The notes beneath the pieces were generated by a model that saw only the letters and a program-made list of their open reading frames with translations, did not search any database and was not told where the DNA came from. A stretch of 64,000 nt of DNA from Platycnemis pennipes (taxonomy: Eukaryota; Arthropoda; Insecta; Odonata; Platycnemididae), in NCBI GenBank assembly GCA_933228895.1, contig OW121848.1, positions 131,582,615 to 131,646,614 on the forward strand, written 5' to 3'. Every line of letters begins with the position of its first letter. Positions within the stretch are counted from its first letter, which is position 1. Shown here piece by piece: positions 43,110 through 54,456 of the stretch. Both the position numbers and the translations under genes were made by a program.

Positions 43110-43400
43110 CTTGCTCTAGCTTTAAAACAGTGAGTGATCCAATCTATGGAGGGAGCATTAAAATCTCCACCTATTATTATATTACGCTCGCTGTTACGGG
43201 ACATTATAGCATTTATCGGCCTTCCCAGTTCTAATAGTGAAACAACATCAGTATTTGGGGGCTTATAGAATGCGCAGAAAGATATTGATTTTGATGTAGT
43301 GCATGTTAATGAACACCAAACATATTCCAAGAGGTTGTCGGGAAATATTACTGCTTTGCTAATAATGAGTTCTTGACTGGAATGAAAACACCACCACATT
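43110..43400 (-). pseudogene. CR1-like LINE endonuclease fragment
   Basis: On the minus strand, SFCAFYKPPNTDVVSLLELG followed by NIIIGGDFNAPSIDW is the central part of an apurinic-type endonuclease, with the GDFN catalytic motif. It is adjacent to the tail of the 40800 copy but on the opposite strand, and no RT follows in order. Confidence 0.72.
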
Positions 43401-43439
43401 TCCGGTTTTGTCTGTATTTTACATATATTTTAAAAGAGT

Positions 43440-43562
43440 TGGGACACATTTCTGAGTCATAAATATCCTCTGTCAGTCTAACCAGTCAAAAAATTTATCC
43501 GTACGACAATGTATGTCCTTAATCTTGTTAATGTGATGAAACCTCGCATAATGCTCAGGGGT
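43440..43562 (-). mobile_element. CR1-like LINE-B-like ORF scrap
   Basis: Antisense: CATTATGCGAGGTTTCATCA, AACAAGATTAAGGACATACA and TTGTCGTACGGATAAATT resemble the AYYARFDQINKIRE...DCRTDRF coding stretch of subfamily B. Strongly decayed. Confidence 0.5.
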
Positions 43563-43564
43563 TC

Positions 43565-46130
43565 ATCTACATCTACATAATACCATGAAAGCCACTATAA
43601 AGGTGTGTGGCAGGGGGTGAACTCTCACCAAACATGCACTACATATCATGCATAAAAAAAGGATAAGTACTTGTATAGGTACTGTTCAAAACTACGCTAT
43701 TTAAAAAAGATAAAAATAGCAAAACATACACGCAAAAACATGCCGTTAGTTGGGTTAGCTATAAGTCCTTATACCGACATGCAGCTACCAATGTTATCCA
43801 TTGCTACACTCTTACTGGATACATTTACCGTTATTCATATCCCTAATAGTACGAGGAAAAAGGGACATTTTGAATCTGTCAGATCGGCAATCTATTTCTC
43901 TAATTTTGTGATTATGGTCCAGTCTACCATAGTAAGTTGGGGTCCACAAAATATTCTTAACATCATCACTGAAAATGTGGTCTTGGAATTTGTTTAATAG
44001 ATTAAGTCTAAATTTCAACCTGCGATCTGACAATGATTCCCAATTTAAATACATTTAATAGACTGGTTATGCTAATAAGGTTATCATACCGTCCCTTTAC
44101 AAATCTTGCCGATCTTCGCTGCACACGCTCAAGTCCGTTATTTAGACCGATTTCGTAGGGATCCCATACACTGGCAGTATATTCCAAATGAGGTCTTATA
44201 AGGGAAAAGTAGCTGATTTCTCGTAAATGATCGTCACATTTACCTAGTACTCTTTTGACGAATCCCAGTTTACGATTCGCTTGACCCATTATTTCACGAA
44301 TGTGTTTACCCCAGGAAAGATCATGTGTCAGTCTTATTCCAATATATTTAATGGATTCCACGTTTGTTAATTCATTATTACTTATTTTGTAAGTGCTAGG
44401 AGGAGAGCTATTCTTTTTCCAAAAATTCATTACAAGACATTTTTAAAGTTTAATTCTAACTGCCATGTATCACACCAAGTTTCAATTGCTTGTAGGTCAA
44501 TATTTAAATATTCTCTATTATTTGGGCATAGAATTCCCTGTACACTACTGCGTCATCGGCAAATAGACGAAGGTTACTTTTTACCACCTTATGGATATCA
44601 TTAATGTACAAAAGGAATTTGTACAAAAGTTTAGATTGATTAAAAACGCTCTGAAAAAATAATTCAACAAATTAGTTTTATCTAAATTGGAAGTTGCTAT
44701 TTCGCCCCTATCATTTTTCAAGGACTTAACCGTTGACTTTTAGTTCCTTTTACTTCCCTAACATATGACCAAAATGCTTTCGGATTTCGCTTGTTCTCCC
44801 GAGTACTCTTTTCTTGAATTCACTAAAGGCTTTTCTAAGGGCTGTTCATGCAGCTGCTTTACACATTTTAAAATGTTCGATAGTATTTTTTAGATTGCTA
44901 TTAGCCACATTTTTCTTCATTTTCTTAGTTTCGCGTGGCTAACTTGTCGGTGTTTTAAACATTTTATAACCTGCGCGTTGTACCACCTTGGTTCCCTATT
45001 CTCACTCTTATGCTAATGAGGCATTTATCTGTAAGAAGTGACAAGTGACCGCGTAATTTGGAAGAACTGTTTCCATGCATTGTTTGTATCACTATTTTTG
45101 CTGATGCTCTCGAATTTTTGAAAAGAACTCTGTAAGTCACGCCTAAATCCGTTAAAATCTGCTTCACTAAAAAGGTAAATCTTTCTTTTCAATTAAAAAT
45201 TTTTGTCAGTATTGAGGGAAAATTTAGCGTATACTACCTTGTGGTCACTTATTTTATCGACATTTTCAACTTTAATAATTTTTAAGGGATAATTGTGGCA
45301 AGTAAATCGAGAACATCCTCCCCTCTATTAGGCAAGGTGACAATCTGATGTAGTGCGTATGATGCGAACAGGTTGACTCGCAGATTTCTTTGTCCCTCTT
45401 CCCAGACTAATGACTACATGTTTTCCAATCTATTGATGGTGTATTGAAATCTCCACATAAAATAATCTGTCGTTCGTTGCCATGGGAAATAATATACCTG
45501 ATCTGTTTCTCGAGTTCAAATATTGAGTGAACATCGGAATGGGGTGGTCTATAGCAGGCACAAACATATAACACTTTCGATTTAGCCACCATTAGCCACC
45601 ACACCATACACTTTCTTTTATATTATCTGGAATCACTTCCATTTTGCTGACTATTGTGTTCTTAACTGCGATAAATACTCCCCCTCCCGGCCGACCCTCT
45701 TGATCTCTCCTGTATACCCTGAAATTTACGGGAAAAATTTCACTACCAGCAATATCGCTTGTTAACAAACTCTCCGTTCCTATATTGCTGGCAGAATTAG
45801 TACTCTCTGTAAGGTGTCAGAATTCGGATATCTAGCTTATTAAACTACGACAGTTAACTACCACTACTGGAAATTCCTATATTTTAATATGGCCGCTTAT
45901 TGTATTTGTGGGGCTACTGTTTTCTAAATTATTGGGAAAGTTACGGTTTGGAAACGCATGGGTGTTATTTTGATTTATATGTTTTTCTTTTTTCTCTGCT
46001 TTCTTCCGTCCCGCTAAACCTCTACTGTGTTGCCTGATCAACTCGTTATTCCTTGCTTTCCAGGTGAATGGTAAGTTATGTAATGGCCCACTATTTAACC
46101 TACTCATTGCCCTACTCTCTATTCTAAAAA
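43565..46130 (-). pseudogene. CR1-like LINE-A, long decayed copy with internal deletion
   Basis: Read on the minus strand, the 5' part has an EN region with GDFNTPSIDW (about 45430) and CACYRPPHSD. A linker (PRWYNAQVIKCLK near 44990) and KSTVKSLKNDRGE near 44700 follow. The RT palm is then missing, and the sequence resumes at the LYIND/FADD equivalent near 44590. The C-terminal region is open at 44008-44430 (MNFWKKNSS..., PHLEYTASVWDPYEIGL) and 43812-44054. The 3' UTR and tail end at 43565. There are many stops and frameshifts. It shares the TAATG stop/start with the 40800 copy. Confidence 0.84.
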
Positions 46131-46142
46131 AGACCTACAGTG

Positions 46143-46438
46143 ATCTACGAAATAGGCTTAAATAACTGGGAATCATTATCAGATCGAGGGTTGAAATTTG
46201 GACTTATTCTCTTAACTGAACTCCAAGACAATATTTGAACCGATGCCTTTAACAGTATTTAGTGACTTTCAACCATATCTATATTGGTGATTTCGACTTA
46301 CCATATAGGACATATCCAATAGTATAAATACGAATAAAATATGAGTTTGCATCCATTTCATGCATGATATGTAATGCATGTTTGGTGTGCATTCACCCCT
46401 AGCCACACACCTCTATTTTGGCTTGCAGGGTATTCTTT
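46143..46438 (+). mobile_element. CR1-like LINE-A, two sense fragments
   Basis: 46143-46240 is the C-terminal ORF piece (CTACGAAATAGGCTTAAATA, GGGAATCATTATCAGATCG). 46330-46438 is the 3' UTR end (TGCATGATATGTAATGCATG, TTTGGTGTGCATTCACCCC, GCTTGCAGGGTATT). The intervening part is decayed. The tail abuts repeat R at about 46440-46450. Confidence 0.65.
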
Positions 46439-46449
46439 TAATTCGGGAA

Positions 46450-46952
46450 AAGAATTTATTAGTAGACACTTGAACACATGCATCGCACGTAGTAGGTACT
46501 TAATTTTCCTCATTTACCTTCATTCTCTTCTCCTCCTTTACACCGTAAGATTCCTAGGCCCGTGAGATTCCTTCGTTCCATTTCGATCATCCCTCTCTCG
46601 GGAAAACCACGTGTTCCGCTACAGCGTTGCCAAGCTTGAACTATGGTTTCCGTTTATTTTACAAAAAATCTTATTTTTTATCGTAGAGGATCGATCAAAA
46701 AAGGAATGTGATCTATTTGAAATGGAGAGCACTAAAAAACTAACACATTGTTTATAACAATTATAGTTTATAAAGTTAAAATTTAACTGCAATCGGGCGA
46801 GCTCAGCCTTATGACCACCCGTGGAGAGACGGGCGACGGTGAGGGTCTCGGGTCGCTCGCGAAGGGTCGGATTAGGCTCGGAGTCGAGGTATGACCGTCA
46901 TTAGCAGGCTTGACCGTCGGTAGTCCCCACCTGAGTACCTCTAACCCATATG
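46450..46952 (-). repeat. Inverted-pair repeat R, right copy
   Basis: Reverse complement of 40308-40790. About 46650-46940 appears identical to the left copy, including the CpG-rich block and the AT-rich TTATAACAATTATAGTTTAT. The outer part (46450-46640) is diverged with small insertions. Confidence 0.85.
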
Positions 46953-47340
46953 AACTTGTAAACAATGATGAGATGAGGTAGCGAGATACACAGTGAGGCT
47001 TAACAGCTATTTTCTGCTCTCTCCCTTTGAATGAATGAATCATAAACCGCCACAGAATCTGTAAGCAGGGAACTTTTATCAATGGAAATGTTTCATTCAT
47101 CTGTGGACATAGTTTTAGGCTTTATCTTGTGAGACACATCAACTATGGATAAAATGAAAAATTACTTTATTCATTCCACTGATGATTTTGACACTACATG
47201 CGTTTCAACACATTGTGCCATCTTCAAATCCTGACATGAAAGACTTGAAAGGGTCGTATTGATAAAATTCTGAGTGGGATCAACCAAGTGATTTTTCTTT
47301 CTACAAATGCTATACTCAAGCCAAGGGAATCAGTTCACCT
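46953..47340. other. Unassigned DNA with a PLE-like motif
   Basis: On the minus strand near 47185-47240, TTGAAGATGGCACAATGTGT followed by TGAAACGC has the spacing of the CTGANGATG...GAAAC motif of the foldbacks and the PLE junction. No arms or gene recognised. Confidence 0.4.
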
Positions 47341-47344
47341 AGCA

Positions 47345-47620
47345 CTGTACGATGCCGGGTTTCTCTCCATCCATCCTCCATCTCCATTGAAAGTCCTTCA
47401 CATACTGATCTATCTACAACTACTGCTCTCTGGAAGACATATAGATTTTTTTTGGTGCAAAATTGTCCTCTTGAGTGCATGATAGAGACCACTTCAATTG
47501 TAAAACTTGGTCCGTCGAATGGGCCGTTAAATCGTGGACCCCTTGGCGTATTTCGTTAAGAGCAGGCATATGCCGACACCGGATTTTGCACCACCCTCTT
47601 TCCAATACCGTAATTCCAAC
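47345..47620 (+). mobile_element. SINE-1 fragments, rearranged
   Basis: 47345-47400 is a 3' piece (GATGCCGGGTTTCTCTCC). 47465-47620 is a body piece (TGGTCCGTCGAATGGGCCGT, GGACCCCTTGGCGTATTTCG, TTAAGAGCAGGCATATGCCG). The 3' piece precedes the body, so the copy is rearranged or two insertions are involved. Confidence 0.68.
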
Positions 47621-47689
47621 CTCTTACCAGATAACCACCCATCCTTGATGTTTCAAATTACCTTATGCCACATCACCTGCCTACATAAA

Positions 47690-47775
47690 AATCGATTTGT
47701 TGATAATACCGGCCTTGGTACCCAGGACAGTAACGCACTGACTAGAAAACCCAATGGTCACGGGTTCGAATAAGG
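47690..47775 (+). mobile_element. tRNA-like SINE head (second SINE type)
   Basis: CCGGCCTTGGTACCCAGG, GTAACGCACTGACTAG and B-box-like CACGGGTTCGAATAAGGCC. It resembles the 22056 head. Confidence 0.45.
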
Positions 47776-48058
47776 CCCAGGGACATCTACATGTATTATA
47801 AAGTTCTACATCTATGACTAGTATATTATTACTAATCCTTTTTTATACATGATATGTAATTCATCTTTGGTGTGAGTTAACCCCCTGCCACACACCTTAA
47901 TGTTGGCTTGTAAGATATTATGTAGATGTATAAATCCTATTATCTAACATGTTTCCATGTAATAGCATACTTGCATGTCAATAGTGCATGCTTGGTGATC
48001 TTCACCCGTGCCACACACCCTCGCGGTGGCTTGCAGGGTATCCTGTAGATGTAGATCG
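47776..48058 (+). mobile_element. Composite LINE-A tail plus LINE-B tail, copy 1
   Basis: An A-type 3' end (TACATGATATGTAATTCATC ... GATATTATGTAGATGTATAA, to about 47932) runs straight into a B-type 3' end (CCTATTATCTAACATGTTTC ... GGTATCCTGTAGATGTAGAT, to 48056). The same junction recurs at 48945-49165. Confidence 0.75.
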
Positions 48059-48152
48059 AAGATATCTGGAATGCTGGGTACGTCTACGAGGTGGCATATG
48101 TGGCATAAGGTAATTTGAAACATCAAGGATGGATGGTTATCTGGTAAGAGGT
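48059..48152. repeat. Inverted duplicated flank segment
   Basis: ATCTGGAATGCTGGGTACGT is the inverse of the segment at 49157-49177. GTGGCATAAGGTAATTTGAA, CATCAAGGATGGATGG and TTATCTGGTAAGAGGT are the inverse of 47620-47680. This piece therefore folds back on sequences on both sides. Confidence 0.72.
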
Positions 48153-48963
48153 GAACATGCAAACAAGCAACTATAGTGTATCATGCAACTAGATTGTTAG
48201 TATCTATAGTATTTAAGGGGTTAATACATGCATCATGCACTACAGACCACTCTAAAATATTTCCCCTACCTATCCGTTTGCTATGCTGACTATTCTGTTC
48301 TCTTATAGTACGGGGGAAAAATGCTATTTTGAATGTATCGGTACAACAATCTAGCTCTCTAATCTTATCTATCTGATCGAATGTAGCATAATACGCTGGT
48401 TTTTTTAATATGCGCCTAACATCTTCAGTATAGCTATCCGATAGAAATTTCTCTAATAGATTTAATCTGTACTTTAACCTACGCTCTGATAATGATTCCC
48501 ACCCTAATTCTTTTATTAATTCTGAAACGCTACTCAACCTATCGTAACACCTTTTAACGAACCTAGCTGCTCTACGCTGCACACTGTCTAGTTCTCTGAT
48601 CAAACCTAATTCATTAGGATCCCATACACTGGCTGCATACTCAAGGTGGGGCCTAACTAGTGAAAAGTAACGTTGCTCTTTTGTGTTCTCATCACATTTC
48701 CCAAGTACTCTTTTTATAAATCCTAGCTTTCTCTTCGCTCGGCCGCATATTTCCCGGATGTGTCTTCCCCACGATAAATCCATAGTGATTGTTACACCTA
48801 AATATCTTATGGTTTCAACGTTTTCGATCTTCGTGTTATTAATTTCATAGGTACGGTCTATCGAATTATTCCTCCTCCGAAAATTGATAGCTACAATTTT
48901 TTTAAGGTTAAGTTCTCTGCCATTTATCGCACCACTCTTTGTATACGGCCCAGGGACAACCAC
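48153..48963 (-). pseudogene. CR1-like LINE-B, open C-terminal RT ORF
   Basis: Minus-strand frame of 260 codons from 48963: ELNLKKIVAINFRRRNNS, ETIRYLGVTITMDLSWGRHI, SLVRPHLEYAASVWDPNELG, SVQRRAARFVKRCYDRLSSV, TEDVRRILKKPAYYATFDQ, ending NTIDTNNLVA. This is the region after the FADD motif, so there is no catalytic centre. The 3' end lacks the GTAGAT tail: the similarity stops near 48153 inside the 3' UTR. Confidence 0.85.
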
Positions 48964-49165
48964 ATGTATTATAAAGTGCTACATCTATGACTAATATATT
49001 ATTACTAAACCTTTATGTTGGCTTGGAGGATATTATGTAGATGTATAAACCCTATTATCTAACATCTTTCCATTTAGTAGCATTGTCAATAGTGCATGTT
49101 CGGTGATCTTCATCCCCAGCCACACACCCTCGCGGTAGCTCGTAGGTTATATCGTAGACGTACCC
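48945..49165 (+). mobile_element. Composite LINE-A tail plus LINE-B tail, copy 2
   Basis: Repeats 47770-48056 in direct orientation with a deletion in the A part: GGCCCAGGGACAACCACATG, CATCTATGACTAATATATTA, GGATATTATGTAGATGTATA followed by CCCTATTATCTAACATC. The shared A/B junction shows one ancestral composite that was duplicated. Confidence 0.75.
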
Positions 49166-50180
49166 AGCATTCCAGATACCTTCGATAACCGCCCTCAGCA
49201 TTCTTTTGTCTCGCACCTATTCCATCCACCTAATTTCTGCCTTCTCCTAATTTCTGCCAACAATATTCTTATCTGAACAACCACGCGAATACCAATAACT
49301 ACAGGAAAGCAGTATGAAACTCTCTCTCATCCGGCACCATCCGCCTCAGTAGTCCCCAGAGCACACACACCGGTAGCGATCGAAGCACTTCCGCGGACGA
49401 ACGAATCTTGTTTTGTGGAATGACGCCGTGACTACGCACGGAGTTTGACCGTGACATCATTGAAATCCCAAGGTCACTCCCGGAGGGCACCAAAGAGGAA
49501 GAGGAAAATTAAAGAGGGGGAGGCCTGAGGAGAGATCTCTCCCCTCGAGAAGGTGGGCTTCGAGCTCAAGGAAGATGGAGAAGAAGAACCTCTTCGGTCT
49601 CATCTCTTTCCTGCGATGGCTGGCTCGGCCTCTTTCGTCCAATCGGGGTTGTGCGAATTTCACGGTCGCATCGTAAAGAAAGCGTTCTGGAAGGTTGGAG
49701 AGGAAGATTGGCACGGGTTGCCCCATCGGAAACGAAAATTGACGATGCCAATTGTGCATAATCTCAAAGGAACCGAAAAAATAGCCGTCGAGGAAAGATT
49801 ATTTATTTGGCAGCCAATATTGGTGCTCTATCACGCTAAATATGGAAGTTGTGACTTGGTGGAGTCGTGACATTATTATAGGGCTGGCTATACACTACGT
49901 CACTATTTCTTAAAGAAAACAGCATTCATTTTTGTTCAAGGTTTTCATTGTGCTGATGCACATGATTGCAATTGATTAATTTTATGCAATTTTTCGGAGC
50001 AAAAGTTTTTCATTTTTTCCTTCATTTAATTCAATCCGAGTAGCCTTATTTACTTCATTTAATAGAAGATGATATGGTTCACTTGTTGTAATCCTGAGGC
50101 GTGCAAAACCTGGAAATCAAGTTGTGTAAGCTGTTGTTGTTTCTGCATTGACCACAGTTTCAAGGCTGAATGAGATAGGG
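49166..50180. other. Unassigned DNA with an uncharacterised open frame
   Basis: 49330-49880 is GC-richer. Here a plus-strand frame at 49553-49870 (105 codons, FELKEDGEEEPLRSH..., GRIVKKAFWKVGEEDW) overlaps frames on the minus strand. No domain is recognised and no splice context decides between exon and chance. The rest shows nothing. Confidence 0.35.
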
Positions 50181-50182
50181 GA

Positions 50183-50512
50183 TTGGGTTGGTGTGGTGGC
50201 TGGAGTACAGGCCTCCCATCCCGAGGGCCCAGGTTCGATTCCCGGCAGTGGCGGATTTTTGGAAGTGGAAAACCGGTCCCCACTTGAGTGCCTAGTGGAG
50301 GGCATTTCAAGTTCAGTACTCCGTCCGTCGGATGGGACGTTAAGCCGTGGTCCCCTTGGCGCCTTTCGTTAAGAGTAGGCTAATGCCAACGCCGGGTTTC
50401 TCTCCACCCTTCCTCCGTTCCCTGAAAAACTCATACCATTACCCAATTACCCACCTATCCTAAATGGCGCAAATGACCTCAGCTGTCGGTCGCCTCCCCT
50501 AAATAACCAACC
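50183..50512 (+). mobile_element. SINE-1, best full-length copy
   Basis: A tRNA-derived SINE of about 330 bp. The head GGGTTGGTGTGGTGGCTGGA is followed by an intact pol III B box, GGTTCGATTCC (50232-50242). The tRNA-unrelated body has CCGTCCGTCGGATGGGACGT, GGTCCCCTTGGCGCCTTTCG, GCCGGGTTTCTCTCCACC, and the 3' end CCTATCCTAAATGGCGCAAA...GGTCGCCTCCC, closing with a short AACCAACC tail. The family is non-coding and depends on a LINE for movement; which LINE is not shown. Confidence 0.88.
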
Positions 50513-51994
50513 AACTGAATGAGATATTTGGAAGGAAGGAAAAATCTAAGGTTTAATATCTGTGCCTTGAGGTTATTTCGCAAATCAACGAAAGTCAACG
50601 TAAATACGTTGACTTTCTTCCAACAATCATCGCAAAAATACTTGAGGCCATATTTCAGTATTTACAGCCATTGGTTCGGAATTTTGAAATGTTGGTGTTG
50701 TTTTAGGCCTTATGCCGAAAGCATAAGGGGTCGTGGTGGCCTTTCTGGATACCCCCACGTAAAATCATCGCGATTTTATTTTTTGCGTCTCAGAACTTAA
50801 GCATAAAGGAAATCGCAGGTGGTCCATGGAAAGGAACCTACCCTGAATGTGTGAATTTCACCAGCCGATGGCTTAGTACGGGGTGAGCTTTATCTTCAAT
50901 TATGAAAAACCAACCTTCGGGTTGAACACAGGAGTTATCAAAAGCATGAGGACAATATGAGTGGTGTTTTATGTGATAAAATTAGATTTTGATCGTTATA
51001 CCTACAACTGCTAATAGCATCCTTATTTTATGGGCATAGGAATGAAATTGTACCGTCATGGTCAAGCCTTGTATGAAAAAAATCGATACTATGATTTTGA
51101 CCCTGAAATGTAAGAAATCGCGTATGGATATTGTTTTTTTTCTGATGGAATGCGGCTTTCGACCTTTCGCTCGATAAATAATCGCTGTGATTGCGAGCGA
51201 GACCGAGATTTCTCAATTTGAGATAGGCGTTTGATCGTAAACTATCGGCTGTCAACGATGCTGGATATTGAATTTGAAACATGGTGAAATAATTCATTAG
51301 CAAGTAGTGTAAGTCTTTCTGATTAGATTCTCGTTATAGAAGCTGTGATATGATTGTGAATGTGCACTCTGAACTCCGAGCGGCCGAACGCTCTTCAAGG
51401 TCGAGTCAGGTTGTTGATTTGTTGAGAAGTTACTTCATGCGCAACCCTAAAAATGTGATATCGTGCTCAGTTCGACTCAGTGCCCGAATTTTCCAGACTG
51501 ATTGAAGTCTGCATTAGATATTTTGTTTCACAGAAGTATTCTTCTCAGAAGCCGTTTTTCCAGTTTTATTTACTAAGGAAATTAGAGGTAGAATTCGTCC
51601 TTTCTGTATTCCAACTACTCAAATTGCATCTTAGTAGATGAAATAATTTAATTAGAATCAAGACATTATTCCTAAAGGGCCATTCATATACTACTTATCA
51701 CTGATTTTCCATTTTTTCGGACTCCTTCCCCTCCCTTTTGCTAACACTCCGTAAGGAATTCTCCTCTCCGTAAGGAAGTCCTCTGAATTACGTAACAATG
51801 CCAATGAAAGCGGGACAACCTAATCGGTCGTATTTTCAGGCGTGATCGCCTGATGTAGGCAATGGGAAAAATAATCGGGGAAAATGTCTAAGTAGTGCCT
51901 CGTATATGAGACATTACTCTGCATTGAGCCTCGTATTGAGCATATAATATAGAATGGGAAAGTGAATAATTATTCAAGTGTGAATATCATATCT
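50513..51994. other. Unassigned DNA
   Basis: Apart from the 28-base hairpin at 50590-50617, nothing recognised. The open frames at 50519-50800 and 51028-51303 (minus) have no domains. Confidence 0.45.
50590..50617. repeat. Perfect 13-bp hairpin
   Basis: GAAAGTCAACGTA and its exact complement TACGTTGACTTTC are separated by two bases. Confidence 0.85.
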
Positions 51995-52065
51995 CATATG
52001 AGACTGGAATGGGTAGTTGCGTCAAAACCAATCTTACGATTGTTGACCTATGATGATGATGGTGC
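51995..52065 (+). mobile_element. RTE-like LINE 3' tail scrap
   Basis: GGAATGGGTAGTTGCGTCAA, AACCAATCTTACGATTGTTG and ATGATGATGATGG match the tail of the 17780 and 61284 copies; the palindrome is mutated. Confidence 0.6.
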
Positions 52066-52740
52066 CAATGAACTTTTGGTTAATGATATAACAAATATTA
52101 TCCTATAAATTATTTCTGTTGTCATCGTACCTTTTTCTCAATTAATACATAGCTTATAGCGATTAATAAGATATAAGTGGGTAGATTTTTCCACTGACTT
52201 CGGACATAGCATCTCAATTTACGTTAAAAAATTTAATTCGTAATGATTTAATTCAAAAGATAATTTTTAGACAAATGCGTAACGAAACAAAACCATGGAG
52301 ATGGAAAATAAACAACGAAGAAATAAGGGTTATTGTTTGCAGATGACATGTTAGAAGAAGGTTTATTGCTTTCGATCGTGCAAAGGAATGATTAATAAGA
52401 GATATTGTAAACTGTAAATGCGTTCCCTTTAATAAATTGTATTTGCTATTTAGTGTACACACTTACATGTCTATTTCATTTCAAAAACTCTACAAAATAC
52501 TAACAAAGTTTTTGGGAGGGGAGATGTGGGAAACTATCTCACAGGTTTACTTGTTTTTTTATTAATACCCTAACTATTTATCAATACGAATATTTATTCA
52601 CAAATCGTTGCTGTATAATCATTATTATTTGAAAAAATAATGAATTTACCTCATCGTAACGTAATTCTGGACCCCCTCCTCCTTGTCGATAAAGCTTTGT
52701 AACAGTTTGCCCTCCCGTCCCCCACCCTTTGGCGTTACGT
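52066..52740. other. Unassigned AT-rich DNA
   Basis: Nothing recognised. Confidence 0.45.
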
Positions 52741-52860
52741 AATATTGATGGACCGCCCATTAGGACGAATATGGCATTTTTCCCCTTCGGCAGGATTCGA
52801 ATCCACGTACTTTGGACTGCCGATTTTGCGGTCGCCCTTTCTAAGGCGAGGTTTACTAAC
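52741..52860 (-). mobile_element. tRNA-like sequence, possible SINE head
   Basis: On the minus strand GTGGATTCGAATCCTGCC is a good B box. Upstream, TAGTAAACCTCGCCTTAG could be a decayed A box. The cloverleaf is incomplete. Confidence 0.35.
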
Positions 52861-54324
52861 ACATATCGTCGCTAGAAATAGATTTTCTTTGACATTACGC
52901 AAAAAAGAATCGGTCATGCTCGGAAGACAGAAAGCCGGCAAGTTTGAATTGAATGAAGAAGTCCGCGTTATGATCTCACACTTAGCAGAACTGTTCGGTG
53001 TGATTACTGCAGTTGATTCTACGAGCTGTTTACATTTCGTAACGATTTGCGTCACCAATCTCTCTGTCACCCCACTGGATCTTCAAGGCTGTTCAGAAAA
53101 GGAATCACTACAGCACATAACGAGCGTACGTATGAATGCATGCACAACGGAAGAGAATGAATGATGGGAAATCAAAACGAATTGTTTTCAGTTACTGTTT
53201 TGTCAATGTTATTAGTTATGAAGCGTCATCGAAATTCGGAGCAAACAGATGGGATGTTTTCTTTAAAAGATGGATTGAGGAAAAAATGAATTTCACTGCG
53301 AGAATTAGAGAAAGTGTCCTCAGCAATCCTGACGAAAAATTGAGGCGCACCCCATGTGTGAATATCGAATTAATTAAAAAAATGTAATGCTAATTATGCT
53401 TAGTTTTGCTGGCATAAATTTTCATTTTCGGAATTAAATGCTTCCTTCCATTCGAAATAAAGCAGCCCATAATAAAATACATGAGACGTTGCTGCAGGAA
53501 AAAATAAATCGAGGTTGACTCCTAATTTCCCATCAATCATTTATGTGCAAAATTAAGTCCTCTCCCGTGTTCACCATTTGCTTTATTTTATTTATTTCAT
53601 GCGACACTCTAGGCTTCCAATTCTAGTTGTATTTTGTTACAAAGTTTGAGGTAAATGTAAGAATGCTCCGTTGTAGATATTAAATAATTTAGTTCAAAAT
53701 GAATATTATTTTTTTAACATTTCAATATTCCTATCAACGAAATAATGATAACAGAATAAATGCTAAAAAATATATTATTTTAGAATATTTAACACACTTC
53801 TGGAATTGCTGCTGTTATGTTTTTTTTTTGCATACACTTACCAAAACGACTCACTCGCCATTTACTACTATTTAGAATAGTATAATCAATGACTGCAATA
53901 TTTCTTTCAAATATGTGGCAAATATTATGAATTATAAAATATTTATCAAAATATGACTCCCCAAAAAGAAAAAATCGGTAATTTTGGAGGGGAGCATTGA
54001 GAAAAAATGCTAAGTCAATGGGTTAAAATTCTCAGGCCTATTAGGGATAGGCACGAGACATTAGGGGAAGGTCGATAGACAGTGGACATGTCGAGGAATT
54101 ACGATAGCTAGCGAGTTTGATCGTCGTAAGAAACTAATTATAAGGGGTGCCCGTTGAAAAACAACGCGATGGAGATTGATGACTAAAACCCTCAAGTGTA
54201 GATGAGTGATTTCCTTCCAGAGCCGAAGAAAAATTTGTGTCCTAGAGCTAACATCTCAAATTCTACCTCGTAATAAAGTATACTTGCCTAGTTTATTAAT
54301 ATCTTAAACTTTAATATCATGAAA
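52861..54324. other. Unassigned DNA
   Basis: Open frames at 52745-53164 and 53136-53387 (plus) show no known domain, and the rest is AT-rich without recognisable elements. Confidence 0.45.
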
Positions 54325-54456
54325 TTTATGGAGTAAGTCTTAATATAGATGCATTCAAATTATCCCAAAATTAATTTCCTTCATTTTAATTTTATGGAGT
54401 AAGTCTTAATATAGATGCATTCAAATTATCCCAAAATTAATTTCCTTCATTTTAAT
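54325..54456. repeat. 66-bp tandem duplication
   Basis: Two essentially identical units (54325-54390 and 54391-54456) starting TTTATGGAGTAAGTCTTAAT. A recent local duplication. Confidence 0.92.
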
